Part shown: positions 51,631-61,530 of the stretch, in pieces
How positions within the stretch are numbered: the stretch's first letter is position 1
How the letters are laid out: each line of letters opens with the position of its first letter
Assembly: GCF_002952055.1 (NCBI RefSeq)
Contig: NZ_CP021255.1
Span: 682,001 to 746,000, forward strand
Direction of reading: 5' to 3'
DNA from: Desulfobulbus oralis
Lineage (GTDB): Bacteria; Desulfobacterota; Desulfobulbia; Desulfobulbales; Desulfobulbaceae
Length of the DNA stretch: 64,000 bases
Translations under genes and position numbers: made by a program
The notes under the pieces: generated by a model
What the model saw: the letters and a program-made list of their open reading frames with translations, nothing else
Databases searched by the model: none
What the model was told of the DNA's origin: nothing

Positions 51631-52962
51631 TCAGGCGTAGCCGTAGCGCCCGCGCAGGTGGAGGAAGCAGGGGAGGCTCACTGCCAGCGAGGCCAGTTCC
51701 GCCATGGTCCAGGCGCACCACAGGCCGTCCAGCCCGAAGAGCAGGGGCATGATAACCAGGCTCAGCGTGCCGAAGACGAACATGCGGAGCAGGGCGATCA
51801 GGGCTGAAACCCTGCCGTTGTTCAAAGCGGTAAAGAGTGAGGAAGCGAAGACGTTTGCCCAGAGGAGCAGGAAGGCCGGCGCGAAGAGGCGGATCGCCCG
51901 GGTGCTCAACTGGCAGAGTGCCGGGTCGTAGCCGGTGAAGGCCCGCGCCACCGGCCCGGCGGCCCAGGCGCAGAAGAGCGCGACGAAAAGCCCTGCGCCT
52001 GCGTTCAGAACGAGGCTTTTGGCACAAAGGTTTTTCAGTTCGTCCCGCCTGCCCGCGCCGAAGTTGTAGCTGAAGAGCGGGGCAACGCCAATGGCGTAAC
52101 CGGCAAAGATCGTGGAAAAGACAAAGGAGACATAGAGCAGAATCCCAAAGGCCGCGACCCCATTTTCCCCGGCCAGCCTGAGGAGCTGGTAGTTGTAGAG
52201 CACAATCAGGTAGGAAAAGGCGATATTGTTGAGGAATTCCGAGGCGCCGTTGCCACAGGCCCTCCCGAGCACCCTGGCCGAAAATCCGGGCCGGGTCAGC
52301 CGCAACAGGCTTGTGTTTTTCCGGGCGAAGTAGAGGAGCGGCAGGCCCCCGCCAATGCATTCACTGATGGCGGTGGCCAGGGCCGCGCCCGTCAGGCCCC
52401 AGCCCAGCAGGGCCACCAGCAGGGCGTCCAGCAGCATGTTCGTGCAGCCGGCCGCCACCGTGACGGCCAGCCCCAGCTTGGGTTTTTCCGCGGTGACGAA
52501 GAAGGTTTGAAACAAAAACTGGAGCATGAAAAAGGGCAGGCTCAGCAGGCAGATGCGGCCATACACGAGGCTGCCTGCCAGCAGTTCGCCTTCCGCGCCC
52601 AGAAGCCGGGCGAGCGGCCCGATGACGGCCTCGCCCGCCAGGGCCAGGAGCGCCCCGCCCCCGAGCGCCACATACACGAAGAGGGAAAAGCTCCTCTGGG
52701 CCTCCGCTGCCCTGCCTTCGCCCAGGAGCTTGCCCACGATCGCTGCCCCACCCGTGCCCAGCATGAAGCCGATGGCACCCAGCATGCCCAGAAGCGGCAC
52801 GATCAGCGTCATGGCCGCGAGGGCGCTCTTGCCGGCAAAATTGGAAACAAAGTAGCCGTCCACCACGCTGTAGATGGAGGTGAAGAGCATCATGGCAATG
52901 GCGGGGCAGGTAAAGCGGAGCAGGCGCTTGTAGCTGAACTGATCGGAAAGCCGGATGGTCAT
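51631..52962 (-). CDS. MATE-family multidrug/Na+ or H+ antiporter
   Basis: The ATG at 52962 gives 443 residues with 12 predicted helices in two pseudo-symmetric halves. The first contains LGTGGAAIVGKLLGEGR, the second FAGYAIGVAPLFSYNFGAGR, both typical MatE signatures. It exports cationic drugs or organic acids across the inner membrane. Other open frames over this gene extend the same strand by 600 codons without similarity. glpA lies divergently upstream. Confidence 0.93.
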   Translation of the reverse strand: MTIRLSDQFSYKRLLRFTCPAIAMMLFTSIYSVVDGYFVSNFAGKSALAAMTLIVPLLGMLGAIGFMLGTGGAAIVGKLLGEGRAAEAQRSFSLFVYVALGGGALLALAGEAVIGPLARLLGAEGELLAGSLVYGRICLLSLPFFMLQFLFQTFFVTAEKPKLGLAVTVAAGCTNMLLDALLVALLGWGLTGAALATAISECIGGGLPLLYFARKNTSLLRLTRPGFSARVLGRACGNGASEFLNNIAFSYLIVLYNYQLLRLAGENGVAAFGILLYVSFVFSTIFAGYAIGVAPLFSYNFGAGRRDELKNLCAKSLVLNAGAGLFVALFCAWAAGPVARAFTGYDPALCQLSTRAIRLFAPAFLLLWANVFASSLFTALNNGRVSALIALLRMFVFGTLSLVIMPLLFGLDGLWCAWTMAELASLAVSLPCFLHLRGRYGYA

Positions 52963-53127
52963 GGGTCTGGAGCTGGAATGGATTGCGGGGGAAAGGCGGT
53001 TTTTCGTCTTCCCCGCTTGGAATCGGAGGCTTCCTACGTTAAGATAGACTGGTCTTTGTAACCTGCCTGCGGGTCGCGCGCAACCCGGTACGGCCTGCAC
53101 AGGCACTTTTCCCGAGATCGAGGCGCC

Positions 53128-54768
53128 ATGCTGGAAACTACGGTTGTCGTTATCGGCGGCGGGGCGACGGGTATGGGCACGTTGCGCGACCTGTGCATGC
53201 GCGGCATCCCGGCCATACTGGTGGAGCAGGGCGGGCTGGCTCACGGCACCAGTTCCCGCTTTCACGGCCTTCTGCACAGCGGCGGCCGCTATGCGGTCAC
53301 TGACAATGCATCGGCCCGGGAATGCATTGAGGAAAACCGCATCCTTCGCCGCATCGGCCGTTTTTGCGTGGAGGGCAGCGAGGGCCTTTTCGCGCTCACG
53401 CCGGCAGACGATCCGGCCTGGGTGGAGCCCTGGGTCGCGGCCTGCGCCAGGGCGGGCATTGACGCGCAGGAGCTGGAAGTTGGAGAGGCGCTGCGGCTTG
53501 AACCCAGGCTGTCGCCGGAGATCCGCCGGGTGTTCCGGGTGCCCGATGCGGGCATAGACGGCTTCCGGCTGGTGGTGCACAACGCCATGTCGGCCAGACG
53601 CTACGGCGGCAGGGTGCTCACTTACCACGAACTCACGGCCATTCACCAGAACGGCGGCCGGATCAGCGGCGTGACCGTTTTGGACAAGCGCAGCGGCCAG
53701 AGCGTGGCCATTGCCTGCCAGGCCCTGGTCAACGCGGCCGGTTCCTGGGCAGGCCGGGTGGCGGAGCTGGCCGGGCTGCGGGTGCCCATTGCGCCCGATC
53801 GCGGCACGCTCATCGTCTTCAATCATCGCTTCGCCTCGCGGGTGCTGAACCGGCTGCACCGGGGCGCGGACGGCGACATCTTCGTGCCCCACGGCTCCAT
53901 CACCATGCTGGGCACCACCTCCAGTCCGGCCACGGGGCCCTCCGACACCCGGGCCACTTCCGCAGAGGTGCTGCGTCTTCTGGACCTGGGCGAGGCCCTG
54001 TTCCCGGAGCTGCGGCTGTACCGCATTCTCCGTGCCTTTGCCGGTACGCGGCCGCTGATGGCTGCGGATGGCGCCACCGGCCGTCAGGCCAGCCGCAGCT
54101 TTCAGGTGCGGGATCACGGCGCCGATGGCCTCCTGGGCATGTTCTCCATCTTTGGCGGCAAACTCACCACCTACCGCCTGATGGCCGAAAAGGTCTGCGA
54201 CCGGGTGGCAGCCTATCTGGAGCTGCAGGCCGCCTGCCGCACCGCGGAGGAAGCGCTGGTGCCGGAGCCGGCCAGGGGCGATCTCGAACGGGCAGCCCGC
54301 TATTTTCCGGTGCAGGGCCTGCAGTTGATGGTCGGCCGTCTGGGCGACGAGCTGCCGGCGGTCATCGAGCGGGCCGCGGCGAGGGCGCGGCACACGCTGC
54401 CCGGCCGGAACGCCGGGGCAGGCAATCCGCTGCTCTGCGAGTGCGAGATGGTGACGCTTGCGGAAATCGAATGCGTGGGTCGTGATGCCGCCACCCATTC
54501 GCTCACCGATATTCGCCTGCGCACACGCCTGGGCATGGGCACCTGTCAGGGCACGTTCTGTTCGGTGCGCAGCATCGGCGCCCTGGTGGATCAGGATGTG
54601 CCCCTGGACTTGTCGCCGGTGGACAATGTGCGCAGCTTTTTGCAGGAACGCTGGCGTGGGCTCAGGCCGGCCCTTTGGGGCACGCAGGCCCGGGAGCTGG
54701 AACTGGGACGCGCCGTGTATGGCTGTGTGCTGAATCTTGACGGAGTGGCGCATGCAAAGGGCAACTGA
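53128..54768 (+). CDS. glpA: Anaerobic glycerol-3-phosphate dehydrogenase subunit A
   Basis: This 546-residue flavoprotein begins with the FAD Rossmann motif VIGGGATGMGTL (8-19) followed by SSRFHGLLHSGGRYA (about 43-57), typical of GlpA/GlpD. The C-terminal BFD-like domain has CECEMV (about 436-441) and CQGTFC (about 473-478), four cysteines for a 2Fe-2S cluster. It oxidises glycerol-3-phosphate to dihydroxyacetone phosphate and passes electrons to GlpB and GlpC. The stop overlaps glpB by 17 bp. Confidence 0.95.
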   Translation: MLETTVVVIGGGATGMGTLRDLCMRGIPAILVEQGGLAHGTSSRFHGLLHSGGRYAVTDNASARECIEENRILRRIGRFCVEGSEGLFALTPADDPAWVEPWVAACARAGIDAQELEVGEALRLEPRLSPEIRRVFRVPDAGIDGFRLVVHNAMSARRYGGRVLTYHELTAIHQNGGRISGVTVLDKRSGQSVAIACQALVNAAGSWAGRVAELAGLRVPIAPDRGTLIVFNHRFASRVLNRLHRGADGDIFVPHGSITMLGTTSSPATGPSDTRATSAEVLRLLDLGEALFPELRLYRILRAFAGTRPLMAADGATGRQASRSFQVRDHGADGLLGMFSIFGGKLTTYRLMAEKVCDRVAAYLELQAACRTAEEALVPEPARGDLERAARYFPVQGLQLMVGRLGDELPAVIERAAARARHTLPGRNAGAGNPLLCECEMVTLAEIECVGRDAATHSLTDIRLRTRLGMGTCQGTFCSVRSIGALVDQDVPLDLSPVDNVRSFLQERWRGLRPALWGTQARELELGRAVYGCVLNLDGVAHAKGN

Positions 54769-56080
54769 AGTGCTGGTCGTGGGTGCGGGCATGGCCGGGC
54801 TGTGCGCGGCGCTGGCCGCGGCGCAGGCAGGCAGCCGGGTGGAACTGCTGAGCAATGGCGTGGGCTCGCTGGCCATCAGCGGCGGCTCGGTGGATCTTCT
54901 GGGCGCAGTGGGCGGAGACCCTGTGGACCTGCCCTGGACTGCCATGGCCATGTTGCCGCCGGAGCATCCCTACCGGCTTTTGGGCCGGGAGCGGGTGGCG
55001 GAAGCACTTGCGGCCCTGCAGGCCTGCACGGCCCGGCAGGGTCTGCCCCTGCATAACGCCACCCTGGACGGCGAGCCCTGCAATACCTGGCTGCCTACCG
55101 TCATGGGCACGCTCAGGCCCAGCTATCTGGTGCCCGCGGCCCTCAATCCGGAGGCGCTGGCCGGGGCGCATCGCGTGGTGGTGGCCAGTGTCGAGGGCCT
55201 GCGCGACTGCCAGCCGGCCCTGGTCATCCGCCAGCTCAGGGAACAGCCCCGCTGGCGCGGACGGGACTTCGTGCCGGTCAAGCTGGCCTCCCCGGAATGC
55301 GACAGCGGAGAGCGCAGTCTGAATGCGCTGGATCTGGCCCGGATGCTGGATCGGCCCGAGGGCCGGAACTGGCTGGTGCAGGCGCTTCTGCCCCATGTCG
55401 GCCGTGCCGATCTGCTGCTCCTGCCGCCTGTCCTGGGCAGCCGGGCCGATGCCTCGATCTGGCGGCATGTGAGCGAAGCCCTGCACTGTCCGCTGGTCGA
55501 GATGGCCAGCATTCCGCCCGGGGTGGGCGGTCTCAGGCTTCGGGATGCCCTTTTGCGCGAGCTGGGCGGATACGAATTCGGCATGGTGGAAAATACCGAA
55601 ATCCTCCGCGCTGAAAGCGATGCCGGTCATTGCCGGGCTCTGGTCGCCGGCAATGTGGACGGCGAGAGCCGCTATGAGGCCCGGGCCTTTGTGCTGGCAA
55701 CCGGCGGCATTTTGAGCGGCGGCCTGCAACTGGATCCGGGCCGGGCCCGGGAAAGCGTGCTGGGCATCGACATTCCGGTGCCTGCCGAAGTCGAGGCCCT
55801 GTCCGAAGCGGATATTTTCGGCCCGCACCGCTTCTCGCGCCTGGGCGTCACGGTGAATGGACGGATGCAGCCTGTACAGCCCCAGGATGCGGCCGGCCGG
55901 CCGCTCTGGGACAATGTCTTCTTTGCCGGGCGGACTGTGGGCGGCTATGATTTCGCCCTTGAAAAAAGCGGCCACGGCGTGGCCTGTGCGACCGGCTGGC
56001 AGGCCGGACTCTGCGCGGCCCGGCTGGCGCAGGAGGCCGGCAAGACGGCTGGCGCCGTCATGAGCGGGGTGCGGATATGA
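54752..56080 (+). CDS. glpB: Anaerobic glycerol-3-phosphate dehydrogenase subunit B
   Basis: From ATG 54752 the protein has 442 residues; a start 15 bp upstream is possible. An FAD-binding VLVVGAGMAGLCAALAAAQ opens it (about 7-25), and GGYDFALEKSGHGVA near the end (about 401-415) completes the FAD site. GlpB anchors the complex to GlpC and the quinone pool. It lies between glpA and glpC with overlaps of 17 and 4 bp. Confidence 0.95.
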   Translation: MQRATEVLVVGAGMAGLCAALAAAQAGSRVELLSNGVGSLAISGGSVDLLGAVGGDPVDLPWTAMAMLPPEHPYRLLGRERVAEALAALQACTARQGLPLHNATLDGEPCNTWLPTVMGTLRPSYLVPAALNPEALAGAHRVVVASVEGLRDCQPALVIRQLREQPRWRGRDFVPVKLASPECDSGERSLNALDLARMLDRPEGRNWLVQALLPHVGRADLLLLPPVLGSRADASIWRHVSEALHCPLVEMASIPPGVGGLRLRDALLRELGGYEFGMVENTEILRAESDAGHCRALVAGNVDGESRYEARAFVLATGGILSGGLQLDPGRARESVLGIDIPVPAEVEALSEADIFGPHRFSRLGVTVNGRMQPVQPQDAAGRPLWDNVFFAGRTVGGYDFALEKSGHGVACATGWQAGLCAARLAQEAGKTAGAVMSGVRI

Positions 56081-57276
56081 GCGTGCAGATCAACCCTGAC
56101 CAATGCATTGCTTGCACCACCTGTCTGGTGCAGTGCCCGGTGGCAGAGGCGACCCCGAAGTTTCCGGGCCCACGCATGATAGGCCCGGCCTACGAGCGCT
56201 TCCGCCGCATGGGGCTCGAGGAAGACCCCTCGCTGCAGTATTGCACCAACTGCAAGAACTGCGACATCTCCTGTCCGCAGGGCGTGCCGGTGGCCAATAT
56301 CAATATGCTGGCCCGGCTGGCGCAGTGCGAAAAAAAGCGGCCCGGCCTGCGTGAGTGGGTGCTGGCCCATGGCGACAAGGAGGCCCGGCTCCTGAGCCTT
56401 GTGCCGGCCTGGCTGAAAAATCTGGGCATGAACAATCCCCTGACCCGTGCCGTGCTGGACCGGCTGGGCATTGCCCGTCAGGCCACGCTCCCGGCCTATG
56501 CCGCCCAGAGCTTCCGCAGGCAGGCAGCGGCGCTGAGCCAGCCCGAGCTGCCGCGTCAGGTCGTGCTGTTCTCCGGCTGTTATATGGACATCTACGACCC
56601 GGCCACCGGGCTGGATCTGGTCTGGCTGCTGAACCGGGCAGGTTTCAGGGTGATCGTGCCCAGGGGGCTGGTTTGCTGCGGTCTGCCGCTCATTGCCAAC
56701 GGTTTTCAGGCCGAGGCGCGGGCCAATGCGGTCAGGAATATGGCCGAACTCGCCCGCTGGCAGCAGCAGGGCCTGCCGCTCCTCACCATCTGCCCGAGCT
56801 GCCGCCTGATGTTTCGCGCCGAACTGCCGCTGTTCTTTCCGGAGCTGGAGGCGCAGTACGGTCCTCTGCCCGTGCAGGATGCCTGCGCCTTCCTTCTGGA
56901 CTGCGTGGACTCCGGCCTGCTGCAGGCGCCGGAAACCGGGGAAGCGGCGCGGAGCATCATCTATCACGCGCCCTGCCATCTGCGTGCCCAGGGTTGCGGT
57001 CTGCCGGGGCTGAGCCTGCTCCGGCGTCTGGGCTTCAAGGCGGAGAATGCCGATGCCGGCTGCTGCGGCCTCTGCGGCAGCTACGGCTTCAAGAAGGAAA
57101 AATATGCCATCAGCCAGCAGATCGGCGAGCGGCTCTTTGCCCGGGTGCGTGCCAGCGGGGCGGAATGTGCGGCCAGCGAATGCGGCACCTGCCGGCTGCA
57201 GATCACCCACGGCAGCGGTCTGCCCTGCCCACACCCCCTGAGCCTCGTCCGCCAGCGACTGTCCGGTTTGCACTAA
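56077..57276 (+). CDS. glpC: Anaerobic glycerol-3-phosphate dehydrogenase subunit C
   Basis: This 399-residue protein has two 4Fe-4S motifs, CIACTTCLVQCP (9-20) and CTNCKNCDISCP (about 56-67). CCG-type Cys clusters follow, with CCGLPLI near 193 and CCGLCGSYGFKKEKY near 330. It transfers electrons from GlpAB to menaquinone. The gene ends 93 bp before the start of the secreted-protein array. Confidence 0.95.
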   Translation: MSVQINPDQCIACTTCLVQCPVAEATPKFPGPRMIGPAYERFRRMGLEEDPSLQYCTNCKNCDISCPQGVPVANINMLARLAQCEKKRPGLREWVLAHGDKEARLLSLVPAWLKNLGMNNPLTRAVLDRLGIARQATLPAYAAQSFRRQAAALSQPELPRQVVLFSGCYMDIYDPATGLDLVWLLNRAGFRVIVPRGLVCCGLPLIANGFQAEARANAVRNMAELARWQQQGLPLLTICPSCRLMFRAELPLFFPELEAQYGPLPVQDACAFLLDCVDSGLLQAPETGEAARSIIYHAPCHLRAQGCGLPGLSLLRRLGFKAENADAGCCGLCGSYGFKKEKYAISQQIGERLFARVRASGAECAASECGTCRLQITHGSGLPCPHPLSLVRQRLSGLH

Positions 57277-57369
57277 CGGGCTGTTATACATCAGGGCCTG
57301 CCAGTGGGCAGCAGGGGGGTATGCTGGCGAGAGCTTAAGATTCCTCTAACATACTTTGTGAGGGATGTT

Positions 57370-58440
57370 ATGTCGCTCTGTGTTTCTTCCGGTTTGTACG
57401 CTCTTTTTTCTTCTTCTCCATCCTTTTTCCGGAATGGCCCGGGCACAGAGCCTGCCCTGGCCCGGCTGCCAGCCAGACCTGCGGCGGGCAGATGTCCGGG
57501 CTGGGCTCTTTTCACTCTTCTTCTGCTGACGCTGTGTTGCGCTCTGGCTTTGCCACCCATGGCGCAGGCCGGGGAGAAGCAGGCCAAAGTCAAACCGCGC
57601 GTGAAGTATTATCAGGTCGAAGATACCGGCTGGAACGTATGCCGGGACATGGTGAAGAATCTGAACAAGCTGCAACCTTCACGAGTCTCGTTTTGGTGCA
57701 AGCTGCGTTTTCATCCGGATATGCCGCAATTCAGCGAACCTGACTGGGAAGAGCTGAAGATAGAAAACAACCTGCAGATGATTTACGACCTGGAGCACGA
57801 GTGGAATAGAACATCTGATCAACACCCGTCGTTTGCGGAATGGCAGGCGCAATATATTCACGATATGCGGGCTGGCTATAGAGAGCTGCGAGGAATTTAC
57901 GGCGGCAGGCCATGGCACTGCCGTTCCCCTTTCCGTCCATGCCTGCGCAGGGCAAAAGTGCGTTTTGAGCAAAATGGTCCATTGGTCACGGTAGTGTCTT
58001 ATACCTATCGGTCTTTGGCTGAACAGGAAAGTTTTTGCGAGACGCTCTACACGACTTGTTCGTATGATTTTTTGCATATGGATCGTGAGCCTTACCGACG
58101 GGATTATGCCAACTGTGTGGCAGCTGTGGAAAAAAAATTTGGTTTTGTTGATGGTCTTTGGGCTCCTCTCGGCATGCCATACGGGAATCCTACCGGGTTG
58201 GTAGAAGATTCTCTTTATGTGCATGTGCCTGTAAACGAATTTAATCCGCACGAATCTTATGAGGCTATACCAAATGATGAGAATAGCAGAAGATTTCCAA
58301 GCCAATGTGACGGGCGTCAACTCTTTTTATATAAAGGCCGGGCATTTTCCATATCCAAAAACCGTACAATTTGCCGGATGAATGACCATATGTTTAAAGA
58401 TATTTGTGCAATTACTGGCGAAGAAGTACTCCAACCATGA
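57370..58440 (+). CDS. Secreted Cys-containing protein of unknown function
   Basis: The ATG at 57370, preceded by GAGGG, gives 356 residues. A leader with a hydrophobic core at about 46-65 (FTLLLLTLCCALALPPMA) ends at a cleavage-like AQAG. The mature part has spaced Cys (NVCRDMV, FWCKL, WHCRSPFRPC and others), fitting a disulfide-bonded periplasmic or surface protein. The first 120 or so bases, including the ribosome binding site, closely match the 5' end of the gene at 59000. The rest is unrelated to the following paralogs. The family CRDMVKNLN-type opening recalls hypothetical proteins encoded near toxin loci; function is unknown. Confidence 0.7.
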   Translation: MSLCVSSGLYALFSSSPSFFRNGPGTEPALARLPARPAAGRCPGWALFTLLLLTLCCALALPPMAQAGEKQAKVKPRVKYYQVEDTGWNVCRDMVKNLNKLQPSRVSFWCKLRFHPDMPQFSEPDWEELKIENNLQMIYDLEHEWNRTSDQHPSFAEWQAQYIHDMRAGYRELRGIYGGRPWHCRSPFRPCLRRAKVRFEQNGPLVTVVSYTYRSLAEQESFCETLYTTCSYDFLHMDREPYRRDYANCVAAVEKKFGFVDGLWAPLGMPYGNPTGLVEDSLYVHVPVNEFNPHESYEAIPNDENSRRFPSQCDGRQLFLYKGRAFSISKNRTICRMNDHMFKDICAITGEEVLQP

Positions 58441-58455
58441 CGCCGGAGGTAAATC

Positions 58456-58530
58456 ATGGCAATTAATGAACGCATTTTGACAGATCAGCAGTATCAGGAT
58501 CTTCGTTATGCCCTGATAAGAACCCGTTAA
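58456..58530 (+). pseudogene. Gene start truncated by repeat copy C
   Basis: GGAGG precedes an ATG at 58456 that reads MAINERILTDQQ and stops after 24 codons. The stop lies in the left end of the dispersed repeat at 58521-58630, so the gene was probably cut by the element. The family is not recognisable. Confidence 0.45.
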
Positions 58531-58630
58531 AAACTTCGTAAGGCAGAGGGGTACCCACTGCTTCTGCGTTACCTGGAATTTGAAAATCCTGGAGCATGGA
58601 ACCTGAAATATAGTCTTGCAACGGGCTGAT
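58521..58630 (+). repeat. Dispersed MITE-like repeat, copy C
   Basis: It contains CTTCGTAAGGCAG, CTGCGTTACCTGGAATTTG, GCATGGAACCTGAAATATAG and the right end CAACGGGCTGATAGG, shared with copy D. The left end (ACCCGTTAAA) is an inverted counterpart of CAACGGG. Compared with copy D it lacks about 30 bp near the left end. Confidence 0.65.
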
Positions 58631-58703
58631 AGGTTAACGAATCAATAATTGCAGTAAAAACAAACCATTATATTCTCTGCATCCTTTTTCCGGGAGGGGC
58701 GAC

Positions 58704-58845
58704 ATGGCTGTCTGTGTGGTCGATCATCCTCTTGTGCGCCATAAGCTGGGCATCCTGCGTATGGCGTCCACTGCCACCCACGAATTCCGCCCCGTGGCCA
58801 ATGAGCTGGCCCGCCTCCTGATTTATGAAGCCACCAGCGAGTCAC
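58704..58845 (+). pseudogene. upp: Uracil phosphoribosyltransferase fragment
   Basis: After GGGAGGGG the frame from ATG 58704 reads MAVCVVDHPLVRHKLGILRM, then FRPVANELARLLIYEAT. This is the N-terminal quarter of UPRT (consensus HPLVxHKLG and LLxYEA). After about 47 codons similarity stops and the frame ends at 58907. The PRPP-binding and catalytic parts are missing. It is a truncated remnant lying between repeat copy C and the secreted-protein array. Confidence 0.7.
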
Positions 58846-58999
58846 CAGCTTGTCCGCTGCAATTACTCCCGGATGCATCAGCATTTCCACAGCCACCCAT
58901 TGGGTGACACGCCGCACCACCATAACGAATAGGTTCTTTTAGGATATCTGTACGATCACAAGCGAGGCGTCAGTTCAACCATACTTTGTGAGGGATGCC

Positions 59000-59859
59000 A
59001 TGTTTCACAGTGTTCCTTCCGGTTTGTACGCTCTTTTTTCTTCTTCTCCATCCTTTTTCCGGACTAGCCCGGGTACGGCGTCTGCCCTGCATCTGCCGGT
59101 AATCAGGCCCTCGGCGCGGGGAGTCCTCAGTCTGGTCTTTCCCTTGCTGCTGGCGCTGTGTTGCGCTCTGACTCCGCCGGCCGTGGCGCAGGCCGGGGAA
59201 AAGCAGGCGGCCCCTGCGGGGGAACAGGGCACAGAGCCAGCCCCGGTGCCCTGCTTTTACAGCAAGAGCTCGTATAAGAAATTACCGCCCAAGGCGCAGG
59301 AGGTATACGCCCAGCTCTACGAGGCAAATATGGACTTTATCAAACACGGTCTGGCCAACTACTACAACACCGAGGACAAGAGCGTGAGCAGAAGATTCGA
59401 TGATGTTAAAAAATTGTACGACTTAAAAGACTGCCATGCCTTTGGGCTGAATATTGATATGCGCCCGGGGGCTTTTACCAACTGGTCGATATCAGCGCCA
59501 AAAGCAGAAGCGACATCCAGATGCTTGCATCGCTCGGCCAGTTCCCCGGCCCCAGACCTGATTACAATACAGAAATTGCCCGCAGTCATCTGTATTGTGA
59601 CTATCAGGAGGAGTACAATGGCCGTATCTATGAGTACTGGTACATGATGCAGTCGGCCTGGGGGACCCGCTGCCTGTACTGCGAGTTTTTTGTGACTGTG
59701 GCCCAGTCAAGGGGGGCAGAGCGCAAAATCATCCACCGGGCCAACCGGTTTTTCAGAACCTATAAAGTAGATGAAAATTTTTCCGTTGTGTTTCCTGAAG
59801 ACAAGTACATAAATCATATTCGTGGCAGCTATACACATTGCCCCTTTTGCCCGAATTGA
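59000..59859 (+). pseudogene. Secreted protein paralog 1, frame-disrupted at a G run
   Basis: The ATG at 59000 (GAGGG upstream) opens a leader with hydrophobic core LVFPLLLALCCALTPPAVA and then PCFYSKSSYKKLPP-type sequence. Homology to the next two genes is clear: LYEANMDFIKHGLANYYN and SAKSRSDI-x-MLASLGQFPG, then YCDYQEEYNGRIYEYW and the end CPFCPN. The frame breaks at the G5 run 59467-59471, where paralog 2 has G6; restoring one G gives a continuous 286-residue protein. The downstream part keeps its conserved cysteines (CLYCEF). Either a recent frameshift, a sequencing error or slippage-dependent expression. Confidence 0.7.
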
Positions 59860-59897
59860 GGGTTGGCAACAACATCCCATTTATTTTGGAGGAATCT

Positions 59898-60678
59898 ATG
59901 AACGTGTATCTGATGAAGTTGTACAGCAGTTTCAGGATTCTGAGCCGAAAATTACGCTGCGTATTTCTTCTGCTGCTCTGCCTTGGTAGTGTGCCAGTTG
60001 CTTCTTTTGCGTCGCAGCATGGAACTGAGAATACAGCATCGGTGCAGGAAGAATTTGTGCCCTGCTTCCGCAACTACTATGATTATAAGAAAGGGATTCC
60101 TGAGATGGCTCGTGCAGCGTATGAGGATCTGTATGCGGCGAACATAGATTTTATCAAGTATGGCCTGGCCAATTATTACAACAGCGAAGACAAGAGCAAT
60201 GGAAAAATAATTCGTGATGTAAAAAAATTCTATGATAAAAGAGGAAGTAAGGCATATGGTATTGAAATTGATGTGCATTTTCAGGGGGGCTGGTATCAGT
60301 TGGCCAGTGTTCATGCCAAAACAAAGATTGATAAAAAAACTTGCGGAGTTTGGTCAATTTCCAGAGTATGATCCAAATTATAATGGCGCTGTTGCTCGTA
60401 GTGAGTTGTGGTGCGACTATCAAGAGGAGTATAATGGCCGTATTTACGAATACTGGCTCATGATGCAGTCATCCATAGCAAAAGCCTGCCTGTACTGCGA
60501 ATTTCTGGTAACCGAGGCTCAGTCAAAAGGAAGTGAGCGCAAAATTATCCACAGGGCCAACCAGTTTTTCAGAACATACCAGGTTGATGACAAGTTTTCT
60601 GTAATTTTCCCTGAAAACAAATACAATCTTCATATTGTCGGACGGGCATATGGCTTTTGCCCCAACTGTCCTCGGTAG
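59898..60678 (+). pseudogene. Secreted protein paralog 2, frame-disrupted at A7
   Basis: GGAGG precedes ATG 59898. The leader has a hydrophobic core at about 20-34 (CVFLLLLCLGSVPVASFA), then the mature part ENTASVQEEFVPCFRNYYD. The first frame runs to 60371. The conserved second half (LAEFGQFPEYDPNYNG to GFCPNCPR) lies in another frame. The switch occurs at A7 (60333-60339); six A would give an unbroken 259-residue protein. About 90% of the bases match paralog 3, including this A7. Conservation of the second half suggests the break is recent or bypassed by slippage on the A run. Confidence 0.7.
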
Positions 60679-60716
60679 TATTTTTTGTAGTTACTCACTA
60701 CACGAAGGAGGAAAAC

Positions 60717-61491
60717 ATGAACAATTACCTGATCCAACTGTATTTCAGCTTCAGGATTCTGAACAGAAAATTACGCTGCGTTTTTCTTCTGCTGCTCTTC
60801 CTTGGTAGTATGCCAGTTACTTCTTTTGCGTCCCAGCATGGAACTGAGAATACAGCATCGGTGCAGGAAGAATTTGTGCCATGCTTCCGCAACTACTATG
60901 ATTATAAGAAAGGGATTCCTGAGATGGCGCGTACAGCGTATGAGGAAATGTATGCGGCAAACATAGATTTTATCAAGCATGGCCTGGCCAATTATTACAA
61001 CAGCGAAGACAAGAGCAATAGAAAAAGAATTCGTGATGTAGAAAAATTCTATGATAAAAGGGGAAGTGAGGCGTATGGCGTTGTTATTGATGCGCATTTT
61101 CAGGGAGTCTGGTATCAGTTGGCCAGTGTTCATGCCAAAACAAAGATTGATAAAAAAACTTGCGGAGTTTGGTCAATTTCCAGAGTATGATCCAAATTAT
61201 AATGGCGCTGTTGCTCGTAGTGCGTTGTGGTGCGACTATCAAGAGGAGTATAATGGTCGCATTTACGAATACTGGCTCATGATGCAGTCATCCATAGCAA
61301 AGTCGTGCCTGTACTGCGAATTTCTGGTAACAGAGGCTCAGTCAAAAGGAGGTGAGCGCAAAATTATCCACAGGGCCAACCAGTTTTTCAGAACATACCA
61401 GGTAGATGACAAGTTTTCTGTAATTTTTCCAGATGATGCATATAGAAAGCATCGTACATCCTATGGATTTTGCCCCAACTGTCCAAAGTAG
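60717..61491 (+). pseudogene. Secreted protein paralog 3, frame-disrupted at A7
   Basis: AAGGAGG precedes ATG 60717. The protein is nearly the same as paralog 2, with leader CVFLLLLFLGSMPVTSFA and VPCFRNYYDYKKGIPEMAR. The first frame ends at 61190, and the second half continues in another frame to 61491 (GFCPNCPK). The same A7 run (61152-61158) separates them; with six A the protein would have 257 residues. Differences from paralog 2 are mostly single substitutions spread over both halves, so the duplication followed or kept the A7. Secreted, Cys-bearing and of unknown function. Confidence 0.7.
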
Positions 61492-61530
61492 TGCCTTTTT
61501 GTTTTTATTCACAACACTAAGGAGAAAACC

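Noticed and set aside
52963-54951. Minus-strand extension upstream of the MATE gene
   Set aside because: It lies antisense to glpA, whose motifs are unmistakable, and shows no similarity of its own.
60232-61491. Separate genes starting inside paralogs 2 and 3 (the second-frame ORFs)
   Set aside because: The in-frame ATGs lack ribosome binding sites and signal peptides, and the alignment with paralog 1 shows that they are the second halves of single genes.
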